This document shows, piece after piece, positions 1-11,759 of a stretch of 64,000 nucleotides of DNA. This DNA is from Cydia pomonella. Taxonomy: Eukaryota > Arthropoda > Insecta > Lepidoptera > Tortricidae. Under the pieces are notes generated by a model, which saw only the letters and a list, made by a program, of their open reading frames with translations, ran no database searches and was not told the DNA's origin. The stretch lies in the NCBI RefSeq assembly GCF_033807575.1, contig NC_084704.1, forward strand, positions 32,961,968 through 33,025,967. The letters are read 5' to 3'. Position numbers and translations under genes: made by a program. Numbering within the stretch: position 1 is the stretch's first letter; each line of letters opens with the position of its first letter.

Positions 1-375
1 TGTCGTTACCAAATAGCTCTGCTAATTAGATAGGTACAATCAGCTGGAGTAGCTAAGCGGGCCAGGTGTTGAAAATGTACAAGCTCTTAATGATTTCATA
101 CAGCTAAATTGTATTAATATTTTTTGTGCTGACTGTAATTTCTACCGAATCCTTACCTGCCGTACAACAATGGAGAAGACCGGACAATGTTAATTGTAGA
201 TGGCACTCTTGTATTCGTATATTCCCTTCGGTAGGAATAATAAAACGGACGGTCCCTAACTACTCATACAGAGAAACTATTTTTTCAATCAAAAGGCACT
301 TCTTCAAACTTTAATCCACAACCTTTTAATTATATAACTAGATGTCATATACTAAAGAAAGAATGACCAAGACTA
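1..375. other. AT-rich sequence, no gene seen
   Basis: No coding frame, splice-flanked exon or recognisable repeat is visible here. The only open frame is short and has no recognisable motif. Confidence 0.5.
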
Positions 376-458
376 AGCCCTCCGGTGGCCAAGGCCGGAA
401 TCGAACTGGCGTTTTCAGCTTACGCTGCTAACGTTCTGACCACTAGACCAGGGCGATA
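376..458 (-). mobile_element. tRNA-derived SINE head
   Basis: On the minus strand the segment reads like a tRNA-derived SINE promoter. It has an A-box-like TGGTCTAGTGGTCAGAACG and a B-box-like GTTCGATTCC about 35 bases later. It continues at lower coordinates into non-tRNA sequence, as SINEs do, and I could not pair the acceptor ends. I therefore call it a SINE fragment rather than a functional tRNA gene. Confidence 0.6.
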
Positions 459-775
459 CTCTTCCTAAATTATCGGGTACTTACCTATCAAGATTCGGAA
501 ACCGATTAGCAAAACAGATTATTGAAAGCAAGCAAGATAGCAAATTAGCAAAACAGAAAAATACAGTATTATACACAAAAGGATAAAACAAAGGCTTTCA
601 CTAAAAGATCGTCAACTTAACATTAGAACAGAAAAAAAAAGTTACGTAGTTCTTGTTAAATCTGGAATAAACATTATTAGTGGTTTCTTTTATCTTAGTT
701 AGCTAACTTGAGTTAATGCATAAATAAAGTATCGCATGTCTTGTCCAATAAGTTTCAAAGTCTATTAAAGCCTTT

Positions 776-1012
776 TTTAACCGACTTCAAGATTTCAAAA
801 GAGGAGGTTATCAATTCGGTTGTATGTTTTTTTTTTGTTTTTTTTTAATGTTTAACTCCATAACTCCGTCATTTCTGAACCGCTTTTGAAAATTATTTTT
901 TTGTTTGAATTTATATATATATACGGATTGGTCCCGTTTTTGTCAAAACTTAGTTCTGATGATAGGATCCACGAGGAATCGAGGGAACTCTTCAAATCTA
1001 TAATTCTATACT
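776..1012 (+). repeat. Interspersed repeat with GGAGGTTATCAATTCGG motif
   Basis: The stretch begins with an ACCGACTTC-type motif, then GGAGGTTATCAATTCGGTTG, a poly-T run and a conserved TAACTCCGTCATTTCTGAACC block. I recognise this string as very common in lepidopteran genomes, probably a LINE or SINE 3' region. Only one copy is in the window. Confidence 0.5.
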
Positions 1013-1148
1013 TACTCAAACTCGTATCTGATATACGTATCTAATATATAGATACGAGGTTGTGTAAGTATAGTGAGGAAATGTACATTCAATAACACTG
1101 CAATGGTAACATAATGATAACCTATCGATCATTCTCTTCCGAATGGCC

Positions 1149-2325
1149 ACTCTGCGGCTCCGGTCCCGAGCGCCGCTCATCCATTTAACCCCTCTAACCT
1201 CCATCAATCGCGATCCTCGGTATCCAGAGGGCCTACCGCGAACCATGTTCGACGTGTTGCCTCCCTGTCACACTTCAGTACAAATTTACACGTGCGACAG
1301 AGAGGCAACACGTCGAACGTGATTCGCCCTCAGAAGGCCTAACGCGAACCACGTTCGACGTGTTGCCTCCCTGTCGCACTTGTAAATTCGTACATAAGTG
1401 TGACAGGGAGGCAACACGTCGAACGTGGTTCGCGGTAGGCCTTCTGGTGCCACTAACATTTCGTAATTATGCAGAATTGAACAAGCCGATGTCAAAAGCG
1501 TTTATGAGATACGAAGTCCTTCATTTTAAAGATTTGTGTTTACTCTTTGTATAGATTAAATTATTTTAAGTGACGGATCAGAACGATAACAATGATTAAT
1601 TGATTATTGTTTATGGAACGGCTTAATAACTACAGTTTAGTACGATTCTACGCGTAAAAGACTTGAGTCTTGAACCGTGAGTTGAGTTCATTGAGCCATT
1701 GAGTCATTGCATTTGTAATGATCATTAAAATCCGAATTACCAGTTTGCGGCTCCGGTCCCGAGCGCCGCTCATCCATTTAACCCGGCCAACCGCCATCAA
1801 TCGCAACCCCGGTACACCAGGTACCACTTATAAACTAGTAATTATGCTGAGTTGTCTTGTTTAGACAAGCTGATGTATATAGTGGTTATTTATTATATAC
1901 AAAGTCCTTCAGTTTCGAGATTTTTATCCGTTGCATAGACATTGTTATTTTGATCAACGCTTCAGAACGATAACAATGATAATGATTTATGGAACAGTAC
2001 AATAACTACAGTTAATTTTGTCAGTAGAGAAAGGCCCGAAAATTCATAATTTGCATGGGACATTGAATCTTAGCTTCTATATATCAAACTTACAGCATTT
2101 TTCTACTGACAAATCTTGCTTGCCAGAGTATAGAAGCGCGAAGTCTAGGCATAAAAGACTTGAGTCTCAAGTCGTGAGTCGACTTCAATGAGCCGTTACA
2201 TTAGTACTGATCATTAAAGTCCGAATGACCAATTTGCGGCTCCAGCCCCGAGCGCCGCTCATCCATTTAACCCGGCCAAATCGCCATCAATCGCGACCCC
2301 GGTACACCAGGTACCACTTACTGGT
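1149..2325 (-). repeat. Tandem ~0.4-0.5 kb repeat with GC-rich core
   Basis: A GC-rich block starting GCGGCTCCGG, GAGCGCCGCTCATCC, recurs at 1154, 1747 and 2236. The last two are 489 bases apart. The first interval is longer because two hairpin MITEs sit in it. Flanking AT-rich segments also align (AAGTCCTTCA, AGAACGATAACAATGAT, AAAGACTTGAGTCT). Read on the minus strand, the first GC block gives VKWMSGARDRSRR. This resembles the extreme C-terminus of lepidopteran LINE reverse transcriptases, so the unit may be an amplified LINE 3' end. The LINE link is inference. Confidence 0.55.
1226..1446. mobile_element. Two back-to-back hairpin MITEs (GGCCTACCGCGAAC family)
   Basis: Two near-palindromic units lie end to end, about 1226-1331 and 1332-1446. 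Each begins with a form of GGCCTACCGCGAACC and carries arms containing GTTCGACGTGTTGCCTCCCT and its complement around a short loop. The second is almost perfect. Related copies are at 38310-38412 and 45541-45620. Confidence 0.75.
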
Positions 2326-2504
2326 TATCGGAATTATGTCAAATATTAGAACCATAATATAATTTTTTTTGGTTGTCTGTACGGGTATGTCAACGTTATA
2401 TTTTATGTGGTGATTATGTGGGCCATACATATTATGTTTATTTTTATTTCTCTCAAAACATTATAGGATCAAAACAATATTTTTATATGGACGGATTTTT
2501 ATAA

Positions 2505-2541
2505 GCCGGTGGTCCCGGGTTCCAATCCCGGTGAGGGCATT
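2505..2541 (+). mobile_element. SINE head fragment
   Basis: It contains the B-box region GGTCCCGGGTTCCAATCCCG followed by GTGAGGGCAT. This matches the tRNA-related head of the SINE that is complete at 42769-43037. The body is missing. Confidence 0.55.
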
Positions 2542-2544
2542 TAT

Positions 2545-3700
2545 TATAATTATGATGAACACTGATATTCTTATCGTCGCCTAGTACCCATAGTATAAGC
2601 TTTGACTAGTTTGGGGCTAGGTCGATTTGTGGAAGATTGTCCCCAAATATTAATTTATTATTAAAATGCCTCAAGGTATTAAATCCGCCATTTGTACTTT
2701 TTGAAGTGAAAAATAAACTATTAAAAACATGCCTAAAATTTCAATTTTCAGGAAAAAACTCAATTCGCATACGAATCACTATATTATATATAGGAGCACT
2801 ACCTAGCAGCATGCATAAGCAACTAAGCCAGTCATCAAAATCAAATAAAACATTCCGGCCAGTATATAACTGGTCTTGATGGGCGTTTATGTATGTACTA
2901 CTTATGAGTATTATGTCTTAGGTACACTCTGAAGTTCGAGGCAATCCTAGTCTAGTTAGACTAGAAAGCGTCTTCTGATTGTAATAACATATGTTATGTA
3001 TTTGATCTGGATTTGTTGCGGATATGATCTCTCAGTGTCAAAACTGATATTTTTTACTGATAGTTGTTATTATTAAGCAAGTTTTGCTAAATGGGTAGTG
3101 ACTTTAAATAGGATCATGACTGATAAATATATATTCCTTAAGAGGGCAGTACAGCTTATCATCATTCAAAAAGAAAAAACGTTTTCCACTTTTACATATT
3201 TTCCATTCTCTTTGATTTTTAGTATGTTATTGAGACAAAGAAAAACTAGGTTTTTAGAATTTCCTTGTTTTCAAAATTTGCAAAACATTTTTTTTTCAAA
3301 TGCCGAAACCTATAAACCTAAATTATATTATGTTGAAGCGATCGACATCAACATCAAAGTGATTTGTTAAGATTTAGTTGGTGGAAAGTTGGAAACAGTT
3401 TTCTCCGAAATTACCGTTAGTGCGTTAGTTTCGAAAAGCGGCTTAAGCGTGAATAAGTAACAGACAGTCACTTTCGCACGTATAATATGAACTAGTAGGA
3501 ATATTTTAACATTTTAATCAGCGCTTTGCCTTAAAAATCCGTATTATTAAGCGAAGGCTAAACGCTGTGAGCAGACTGTCTCACCTCGCACGTCGTGCAG
3601 ATGGGATGGCGCAATTTATAGAGCAATTCATCTCGGCGCTTAGGAGCATACTCCACTACGAGTACGTCTGCTGGATGTAGATGTTGCTTTATATTTGTAT
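2545..3700. other. AT-rich sequence, no gene seen
   Basis: Two open frames of 80-90 codons occur (2637-2879 and 3098-3370). They are low-complexity, Lys/Phe/Ile-rich and lack recognisable motifs. A segment near 3600-3690 (GAGCAATTCATCTCGG, GAGCATACTC) resembles ones near 5110-5180 and 5340-5400, so a small interspersed repeat is present. Confidence 0.4.
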
Positions 3701-4300
3701 ATGTTACCGTGAAACACGTTTCAAGTAAAAACGGTTCTTTCCTAGTTAAAACTACTTTTCCGTATAACCTGGGTGAAAACGCGTTTTCAATAATTAAAAC
3801 TAGCTTAGTTGGTAACTAGAAATTTTCTGACAAAACTCGTTTTCCCAAAGTGCCTTGGTGTAAAGTAATTGTCACTTATTCAAAATTAATTATAATCTAA
3901 TTAATTTCTGTTAAAAATTAGTTTTGACAAGAGTAAAAATATTTTCGAAGTTAAAAGTAGTTTTCATAGTATTCGACTGGAGTAAAAAAAAAAGTGCAAC
4001 GACGAGCGAAGCGAGGATGAGGTTAACTGTGACCAAATAGGGCGCGAAGCCGAGCGAGCGAAGCGAGCGTGCCACCAGCGCCAGAACTGTATATATTTTA
4101 TAACGTCAACTTTGATAAAAAGTATTTTGTGTTCTGTGTACCGTTTAGTCAATACTAGTTTTCGCAAAGTGCCTTGATGAAAACTAGTTATGACAAATTT
4201 AGTTGTTCTGAAAAATCACTAATAAACAAGTTTCCACGGAGGCGATACGGAACTAGTTTTAACTAGGAAAAACGCGGTTTCACTAAAAACGGGCTTTGAC
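3700..4300. mobile_element. Foldback MITE-like element
   Basis: The outer arms at about 3708-3766 and 4241-4300 are inverted copies sharing TTTTAACTAGGAAA and ATACGGAA. Internal copies of CAAAGTGCCTTGRTG occur at about 3847 and 4164. The centre includes the GAGCGAAGCGAGCG string common in moth repeats. No coding capacity is seen. Confidence 0.55.
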
Positions 4301-4884
4301 GGTTACCTATAAATACGTTTTCCTACTCCTCTACTGTTATCTGTCATTTATGCATTCATTAACACGAATATAAGAACATACATAAAAGATTTCAAGAAAA
4401 GTCTATATTGTCTATTCCTCATAAAAGCTCTTGTGCTTTTATAAGCTATAATGTTACTGCGATTAATGGCTACCAACCTAACAAAACCACAACGAATACA
4501 GTTTTAAACTAAGTGCATTGATGCCAACTTACAAAATATTCATTTGGTTGCATAGTAAAAATAATTACTTCATAAGTCAGAAACACGCATGTGACACCCG
4601 TAATATAGCAACACCCATAGACTACGAAGACCGCTTAGCGTTGCTTGTTCGTCTCCGTAGGCTACGGTGGCCAAAATTGAGAAAAAACTGTCCAAAAATA
4701 TAATTTTGCAAGTAGCAAGTACCAGGGCCTCATGAGTTACGAGGAGGTGTCGCCGACCGGCCGGCCGCGGCCCGGGGCGGACCGGGCGCGTAAAAGGTAT
4801 GCTCGCGCGTCTTGGCTATATACTTTTGCTGTAATTTGTTTACCTAAATTAAGATTTATTTTTGTTGACTCGTAGGAAAAATAT

Positions 4885-5035
4885 TGTATGCAACGTTGTA
4901 TAAGTAGGTCAAAAAATTCTCGTGGCGTATTCCTTTACAATGTTCGCCTACGCCTTCGGCTCCGGCTCACATTGTAACTCACGCCACTCGCCGTTTTTGA
5001 CCCTTCTTATACAACTGTTGCATAAAATACTATAC
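4885..5035. mobile_element. Hairpin MITE
   Basis: The arms TATGCAACGTTGTATAAG and CTTATACAACTGTTGCATA are inverted. Inside them AGGTCAAAAA pairs with TTTTTGACCC and CGTGGCG with CGCCACTC. A small GC-rich loop lies near 4950-4970. Confidence 0.65.
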
Positions 5036-5039
5036 TGCG

Positions 5040-6500
5040 AGGGGCGGAAATAGAATTAAATAGGTTGGGAAATTTAACTATTTTTACCTTCCCAAATGAT
5101 TGGAGAAATGTGTGGAGCAATACATCACGGTTCCTAGGGGCATACTCAAATACGTTTGCTCGATGGAAATGTCTCCTTATATTTTATTTACATTCTATCT
5201 TTACTGTGAGCGAAAACAAGAGTTAAAGACATTAGGTTATTTTGACAAAATTAAAAATACTTAGTGAACTAAATTAAAAACTAGTAATTGTTAGTCCTTC
5301 GTTATATTTTCTTTACCTATGTGTAAATAGTTATAGTAAACTGTGGAGCTATTCATCACGATATCTAGGAGAAGTAAGAGTAGATTACATACTGAACTAT
5401 ACGGCTGCGGGATTAAATTGATGCTTCGTTTATAAGTACGAGTAGAACAAAATAGTTATATACGACGCAGCATTGATGCTGCGACGACGCTTGCGACCAA
5501 AGAACACGACGCAACGCGAGTAGTTTGGCCTCTTTCTTACGATTTGACGAAGAACGTATCAAAACCAGTAAAAAAAGTAAAATCCAAATCGGTCTCCTCT
5601 ACAGTGTTTAGTTAGACGCAAGAGGCGCGCGGTGCGACGAGCGGCAAATCGAGGTCATTCATACATTGCGCTCGACCAAATATATGAAACATGACATTTA
5701 TTTTAGTTCATAATTTGTGGGTCGGGCGAAACTAAACAACTCAAAATTCACTTTAAAAACCGTATATTTTGAAAAAAAAATTACCCAAAATACTACTTAC
5801 ATAGGACACGCGTTAGAAATCGTCTCTCATATCCCCCGTTACACTTTTAAAATCTGCTTACAGCGGGTTTTTATCTCTTTCATACGCACTGACACTCGGC
5901 ATCATACTCTCTCATTCACACATCGTTAATTCACACACAGTTCGAAGTTCGTTCTCTCACTCACTCGTTCACTCCTTACGTTCCAATTCATGCATCCTAC
6001 AGTTATATAACAGTAGTGTTACTGATTAAAAACAAATCAAAATAACTGTTCAAAATATTCTGATTTGTTTTTGTTTCCAGAGTTGCGTACATTATTTGAG
6101 TTTACCTATGGTCTAAGTTATCAAAACACATTATATATTTATAAATGCTAAACTAGTCAATTCGTATTACCAATCGTAATTTCACGGCCTAATTACAAAA
6201 CGATTTCAATACGCATATATTGTGCAGCAATTTCCATAAATGCTTACTTGCTACTTAAACTAGAAATAATTATGATATATTTCTATAAAATCACTCTTAG
6301 AGGCATATAAATATATTGTTGGAACTTTGGCTTGGAAAGTATTTTTTCTACTCGTCAACTTTAATTGTTGAATTAAGATTTTGTAAACCAAACTACAATC
6401 GCATAATTTTCACTATGGGCTCCCGACTCAACTATAATGACTTCATTAGGATACACTTTAGTGAACTGTACTGACTGTGTTACTGACTGTGGCTCCCTGC
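5040..6500. other. No gene seen
   Basis: AT-rich sequence with copies of the small repeat noted near 3600. The 70-codon frame at 5717-5929 has no recognisable motif. Confidence 0.4.
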
Positions 6501-6504
6501 CGAG

Positions 6505-6674
6505 GTTTTCCCGAGGATACACAGTATAGGGTTCTTCAAAAAAGGAGGGTACAGGTTTTTAAAGGGTCGGCAACGCGCATGTAACACCTCTGGAGTTGCA
6601 GGCGTCAATAGGCTACGATGACTGCTTACCATCAGGCGGGCCGTATGTTTGTTTGCCGTCGACGTGGAATAAAA
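6505..6674 (+). repeat. Interspersed repeat with GTCGGCAACGCGCATGTAAC core
   Basis: It runs from GAGGTTTTCCCGAGGATACA through the CAACGCGCATGTAACACCTC core to GGCGGGCCGTATGTTTGTTT and an A-rich tail. Close copies are at 50870-51040, 21818-22146 (3' part), 33090-33430 (3' part) and 43250-43372. It is a SINE or a LINE 3' end; I recognise it as common in Lepidoptera. Confidence 0.75.
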
Positions 6675-6855
6675 AAAATAATAATTTGACCAATCGCGTT
6701 GGGGCCGTCGTCAAGAGGACTAAAACCATACGATAGAGTGAACACAGTAGGTACTCGACTGAAAAGCTCTCTATTATAAAACGATTGTAAAATATTATGT
6801 GAACTCGATTGTACAAGCTGAAGTTCTGTACCCCTAGTGTAAATTTAATCGACAT

Positions 6856-6990
6856 CATAACGTGACGAACGCGTTTGCGTTAAGTCTCATTTTGTATAGG
6901 ATTTTGAGTTTCCAAAACGTCCCGCTTGGCGCGCTCTTTCTAAATCCAATACAAAATGACACTAAACGAAAACGCGTACGTCACGTTTCG
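6856..6990. mobile_element. Hairpin MITE
   Basis: Long inverted arms: CGTGACGAACGCGTTTGCG at the left faces CGCGTACGTCACG at the right. Inside, TCATTTTGTATAGGATTT faces AAATCCAATACAAAATGA. The loop is CCGCTTGGCGCGCTC. Confidence 0.7.
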
Positions 6991-6999
6991 AAATAGAAT

Positions 7000-8190
7000 T
7001 TATTTACACTAGGGATACTGAACTATCAACATGATCAAATAAATTGCACCATTACATAAAAGTTCGTTTTAATGTTAAATTGAAAATCGAATCGAATTAT
7101 CACAAATTGGCAAGCCTGTCCCGCCTCAAAGCAAGTGTCATACTTGTTCATTGTTTAGGCCAAATGTATCTGCGTGTAGTAAACCGCATTATTCGCCATT
7201 ATTTCAGTTGGGAGCACTTAAAACCCTAGTTCCGTTAACAATTCAATTCGACAACGCAAAGCCGTGCTCACAAACACGTGTAAATAAACGGAACGTGGAG
7301 GCGGATTTACTCTTTGAAAATATGATGCCTACCTGATATCAATCTCAGGGTCGGTTTTTTAAAGGCACTAGCCACCCGCCCCCGCTTCGCACGGGGATTA
7401 AAGCATAATAAAACATTACACCATCCAACAACATAACACTCAAAACGACAATAATAGTACATTACTGTAGACGCCGGGAAAGAAGTACTTGCCGGATGAG
7501 TAGGTGTAGACATACGTGTACGGATAGTGATACGAAGCCGGCAAGCCCTTTTCACGGCCAGCAACAGCAGTGCTTTTCTCAAACATATTAGATGAAATAA
7601 AAAATACACCAATCAGTCAGGCATTTTTGTCAGTCTTTCAGCTTATAAAATTTTGATATGTATTCATGTACGGCAACAAGTTATTAATTGCTCATTCTGC
7701 TTCCGCCCACAATTCCGGCGGAGTACAATTAATTTCTTCGTCACTGTCATCATCGAAACTCATTTTAAATTTTATTTATAAATATCAAACAAAGCAATCG
7801 TTTAAGTCTCATTTTAAAATGTACCTTTTGAATAAACAAATTGCAGGAATACCGCACGGGTACTTGGTTGCAGATTACCGAATCTAGTCTGTATGTGTAC
7901 AAACTCTTTATATTATTGTAGGCCGTTTTATACTTGACATCTGATATAATAAGGTACTATACACGAACACGCACCACACTTTTACATAATCCATACTACG
8001 ACACTTATTATTATTTTATAGGCATGCTACTAAATATTTATGTATATATATGTTTTTTTTGTTACATCGTGAATCGTTCGTGATCAGGGTTCTAGCAGAA
8101 TTATCAGTGCTTCTCCCGAAAGTGTGGAGCGTATTACTGAGCCAGAACCCTTTTGTTTTGCTGCAACGCACACAGCACACATTATACCTT
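7000..8190. other. Repeat-rich, no gene seen
   Basis: A short inverted pair (GTTCCGTT near 7230, AACGGAAC near 7288) and an ACCCGCCCCCGCTTCGCACG string near 7375 typical of moth LINE debris. No exon-like frame was found. Confidence 0.4.
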
Positions 8191-8305
8191 TTATTGATGC
8201 TTTTTGTTATTTAATTTTTATTTTGGTGTTGCTATTGTTTGTATTATTTTTTTGTTTAGTTGTGTGTATTGTGTCAAGCGAATAAATGGTTTATCTATCT
8301 ATCTA
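8190..8305 (+). repeat. Retroelement 3' tail ending in TATC repeats
   Basis: T-rich sequence leads to GAATAAATGGTTTATCTATC and then a short TATC run. This is the usual 3' end of a moth retroelement. Confidence 0.45.
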
Positions 8306-8849
8306 AATATAAAATCCAGCTACAAGATTTTTTTTTATTTTCCCTCCAATCCCTCCATGATGTTTTTTTTACGGAAGTCGTCCGTATTTCGCGTGTGTAA
8401 TGTTCGAATAGACCCTACTAGGGCCATTATACATAACTTGATAATAAGAATCTTAATTTCTATAATAAATAAAACAAATGCAGAGGATTTTAAATATTGT
8501 CTATGTAGTTTCTGATGACTTACGGATAGACAATATTTTTAATTTATTCATCAACACATTGAATCATACAGATTCGTATTCTTAGTATCAGTTCGTGTGT
8601 AATAAGTAGGCGAGCGCGGACATTTTTGGGCCGATAAACATTTAGGCACTAGAAAAAATGAATAATATATAATTCAGCTGTTTAGCCTGTTCACACAGAC
8701 GCCATATTTACATTAAAATTTTAAAAAAACCTTCCCGGCCTAGGCCTTCAATTTTGTATGAAATTTCTTTACAGTTCTCTCAAGTTGCTCCGCCCGAAAT
8801 GTTATACTTTGAATAACGCACGTAATGACGAAATTTCATTGCATGTTTG

Positions 8850-8945
8850 AGAAAAATATATAAGTATGCCTCTGCATCCTTCTGCAGTCATCACCTATTT
8901 TCGAGTAACAACCATTCACTTCAAAGTTCTATTGTATATTAATGA
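8850..8945 (+). promoter_or_regulatory. Candidate TATA/initiator promoter
   Basis: AAATATATAAGTA begins near 8852. A GCAGTC initiator-like motif lies about 30 bases downstream (near 8884), the normal TATA-to-start spacing in insects. An ATG follows at 8942, but its frame closes after 14 codons. A first exon would therefore have to splice soon, and no matching downstream exon was found. The spacing is what I see; activity is inference. Confidence 0.25.
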
Positions 8946-8949
8946 AACC

Positions 8950-9730
8950 GCGCGTTTCACGTGGTGTAGGCCAGTGGGTGTGGTGAAGCTTGAATTTTTC
9001 ACGCGATTTTTTTATTTACGATAACTCCTAAGATATTCAGTTAAATTGTATAGTGTAAAGACCCTTTATAATCTGTATAAAATGCTCAAAGTAACTGAAC
9101 TGTTTAATTGATATGATTGATAATGATTTATACTGTATCCGTTTAAATAGCTTTGCAAAGATCACATTATGTGATATTTTTGAGAAGATTAGAATGGGTT
9201 AGTTAATTTTTCTTAAAAGATAAATTGCGGATTTTTTTTTGTCGACCAGTGTAAGGGAGATAATTCCACCATACATTGTATTGTTATATCGCAATCGGAC
9301 ACCGTTTTCGATTAAAGCTCCAAGCTAACTATAACTATAAAATGCAATCCAGGACGGCCTCTGCGCACCTACTCTAATATAATATAATAGCAATTAAAAA
9401 TATAACAATATATCGTGCGAAACAAAACGTATACCTATTGTTGAGAACGATTCGAATATTATAATCTTGTTATAAAACGGTTATGTCACAGTGCAGTGTC
9501 TTCAACCAGATTTCTGTTGAGAGCTGATATACTATAACGTATACAGTTTGCCTTTTTGGCCTGAGGAATACGACTTCTCTGCATCCTGTGCCTAATGCGA
9601 CTTAGATTAGATGTATCAGGATAGATTTCATTGGTGTCGTATTTTTTAAATCTGAATACTCCTCACTGCGTTGGTTAGTTTTATTACAACACTATCGTGT
9701 GTAATGGTTATAGAAACACGTCCGTAAATT
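8950..9730. other. AT-rich, nothing recognised
   Basis: No open frame over 60 codons and no repeat I can pair with another copy in this window. Confidence 0.4.
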
Positions 9731-9734
9731 ACAG

Positions 9735-9945
9735 AGTGTTACGCTTTGTATGTATGTATGTATGTATGTATATACTTTATTGTACATAGAAATAAAAACA
9801 CGAAAAACACAGTTACAGAGTAAATTAAATACAACAAAGGCGAACTTATCCCTGTATGGGATCTCTTCCAGTTAACCTTTGAGGAAATGAGTAAAACAGA
9901 AGTAACGGTGAATGAATGACAAACACAAACAAAAGTGTACAATCA
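9735..9945 (-). repeat. LINE 3' end, minus strand
   Basis: TATG repeats are followed by ACTTTATTGTACATAGAAA and GGCGAACTTATCCCTGTATG, then GGATCTCTTCCAGTTAACC. This pattern is common in moth LINE 3' regions read backwards. A related piece lies at 37028-37080. Confidence 0.55.
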
Positions 9946-9989
9946 CTGAAATTAAGGCGCTCTTATAGACAGATTTTAGGTTTTTGAGG

Positions 9990-10070
9990 GGGTGAAGCAG
10001 ACGAAGTGGTAAAGCAGGCAGGCGGGCGCCCCGCGCGCCGCGCTCGCAGCAAGCCTACGTCCTTATTCTG
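9990..10070. other. Small GC-rich patch
   Basis: About 50 bases of strongly GC-rich sequence (GGCGGGCGCCCCGCGCGCCG) in an AT-rich context. No coding or pairing explanation was found. Confidence 0.4.
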
Positions 10071-10588
10071 ACGCCATCCGTATTCTGGTTTGTTAGTTCT
10101 GGGATCTTTTCCGGAAATTTATATTGATTATGATTTAAACTTAATGAAATTAAAAATTTGATAATTATGTATAATACTAGAGTATACCGCGGCAAATTGA
10201 GAACCTAGTAAAATGATACCAAATCGTTTTGTGTCGAAATAATATTATGTACTTACTAATTCAGACAAAAGTTACAACTGTCTGCTTTAAATCATATATA
10301 GATACCTATTCAAAACAAAACTAAGTAATTTGTGGAAGTGAACGTAAAAAGGTAGCATGTTTTTGCTGGTATTGAGATAACTGAAAACATAAGCATAAGG
10401 TATGCACAAGCATATGTAGCTCCAAAAAGTAGATAAATTATGCTATCTTCTCAAAAAAGAACCATGACTCTAACTGTAACGACTATTTCTATATTATTTT
10501 TTGAATTGACGACAATGAAGACGATTATAAATTTTAAATGCAAAAGTCGAGAAAACTGCTATTATTATTTATTATTTAAAGTTTATAA

Positions 10589-10613
10589 TACTACTACTAC
10601 TACTACTACTACT
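10589..10613 (+). repeat. (ACT)n microsatellite
   Basis: About eight perfect tandem triplets. They lie inside a 67-codon frame that has no other coding features. Confidence 0.85.
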
Positions 10614-10619
10614 TCGAAG

Positions 10620-11290
10620 TTATATAGTAATGAGTATAATTGACTGACTTTAATTAATGTCTAATAAAGAATCAGTCTGTTGTCTGTCTACTCTGTCTGT
10701 AATCAAATATTACAAGTATATTTGACCCACTGAGGTTTCAGATGAAGTTGAAAATCTGCATACATATTATGTAAGTAGGGTGACAATGAAATATTATGGT
10801 ACCATCGAGCTGATCTGATGCATGAGAGAGGAGGTGGCCATAGGAACTCTGTGTCAAAATATCGCAACCGAATTGCGTTTGAGGTTGTTAGAATTGTCTA
10901 AATGAGTATTATTTTCCTTTGGAAAGAAGTACAGTTAAGACCTGTTCCGTAAAGTTAATTAACATACAAAACTTTACGATGAACAAAATTATTTTATCGT
11001 CAACTATGTTATTTATCCCTTCAAGTGGTGGCCCACCACTCACGGGTCGATGCGATAGCCAGAAAGCTGTCGGCCAACAGAGGGTGGTTAGTGAGGTGTT
11101 GCCATATTTAGTGGCAAAATTAAAGGCTTTGAAGTATATTTACGCTCTTCTAGCGCTCAAAAGTAGCTAGCAAGTTAGACAAAGAAAACATACATACACA
11201 CGCTTGTTAACGCTTGGTTGCTAAGGACCGTTCATCCGGGATCGAACGCCTAGGTCGAGTTCTGTCTTGATTTTTAAAGAGGTTATTTTG
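10620..11290. other. No gene seen
   Basis: The 83-codon frame at 10919-11170 has no motif and no clear splice context. A tRNA-like CATCCGGGATCGAACGCCTA near 11232 is too degenerate to call. Confidence 0.35.
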
Positions 11291-11294
11291 TAAA

Positions 11295-11752
11295 TACACG
11301 GTACCCTCGAGGAAACGGAAAGATTTTAACAGTATATTCCGGATCGTATTTAGAGGCAAAAATGTCATATAAACTTTTTTAATTCGCCTAGTTTCAGAGT
11401 TAATACCAATTTAAAAAAATAATTTTCGTTGTGTTTTAGTGCATAACGCCTTTTTGATGGCTATGTCGCCAGTCGCCACTTTGGGACCTAGTCTAGACTA
11501 CCTTCTTGACAGATATCAAAGTCACAAGGTACCATTTGAATAGACTAATTTTTACGAAAAAAAAATGTACCAATTTATATTAATCCATAAAATTTCCAAG
11601 AACATGAACTTAATATGTTTAAAAACATACAAAAAGTAAAAAAAAAAAAACAATTTTTTTTTTGCGGAATTGACTTAAACTTGTACATGAAATTATTCTT
11701 ATGACCTCAGGAATACGTGGTTAAAAAAATTCCGTTTCCTCACGGGCACTTT
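11295..11752. mobile_element. TIR element, TACACGGTGTAAC family, decayed copy
   Basis: It aligns end to end with the better copy at 32237-32732. Shared blocks are AAAGATTTTAACAGT, ATGTCATATAAACTTTT, CGCCTAGTTTCAG and GCCTTTTTGATGGC, and the right end is GTGGTTAAAA. It has no coding capacity. Confidence 0.65.
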
Positions 11753-11759
11753 AAGCCCT

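Noticed and set aside
376..458. A functional tRNA gene
   Set aside because: A and B boxes are present but the acceptor stem does not pair and the sequence continues into a SINE body.
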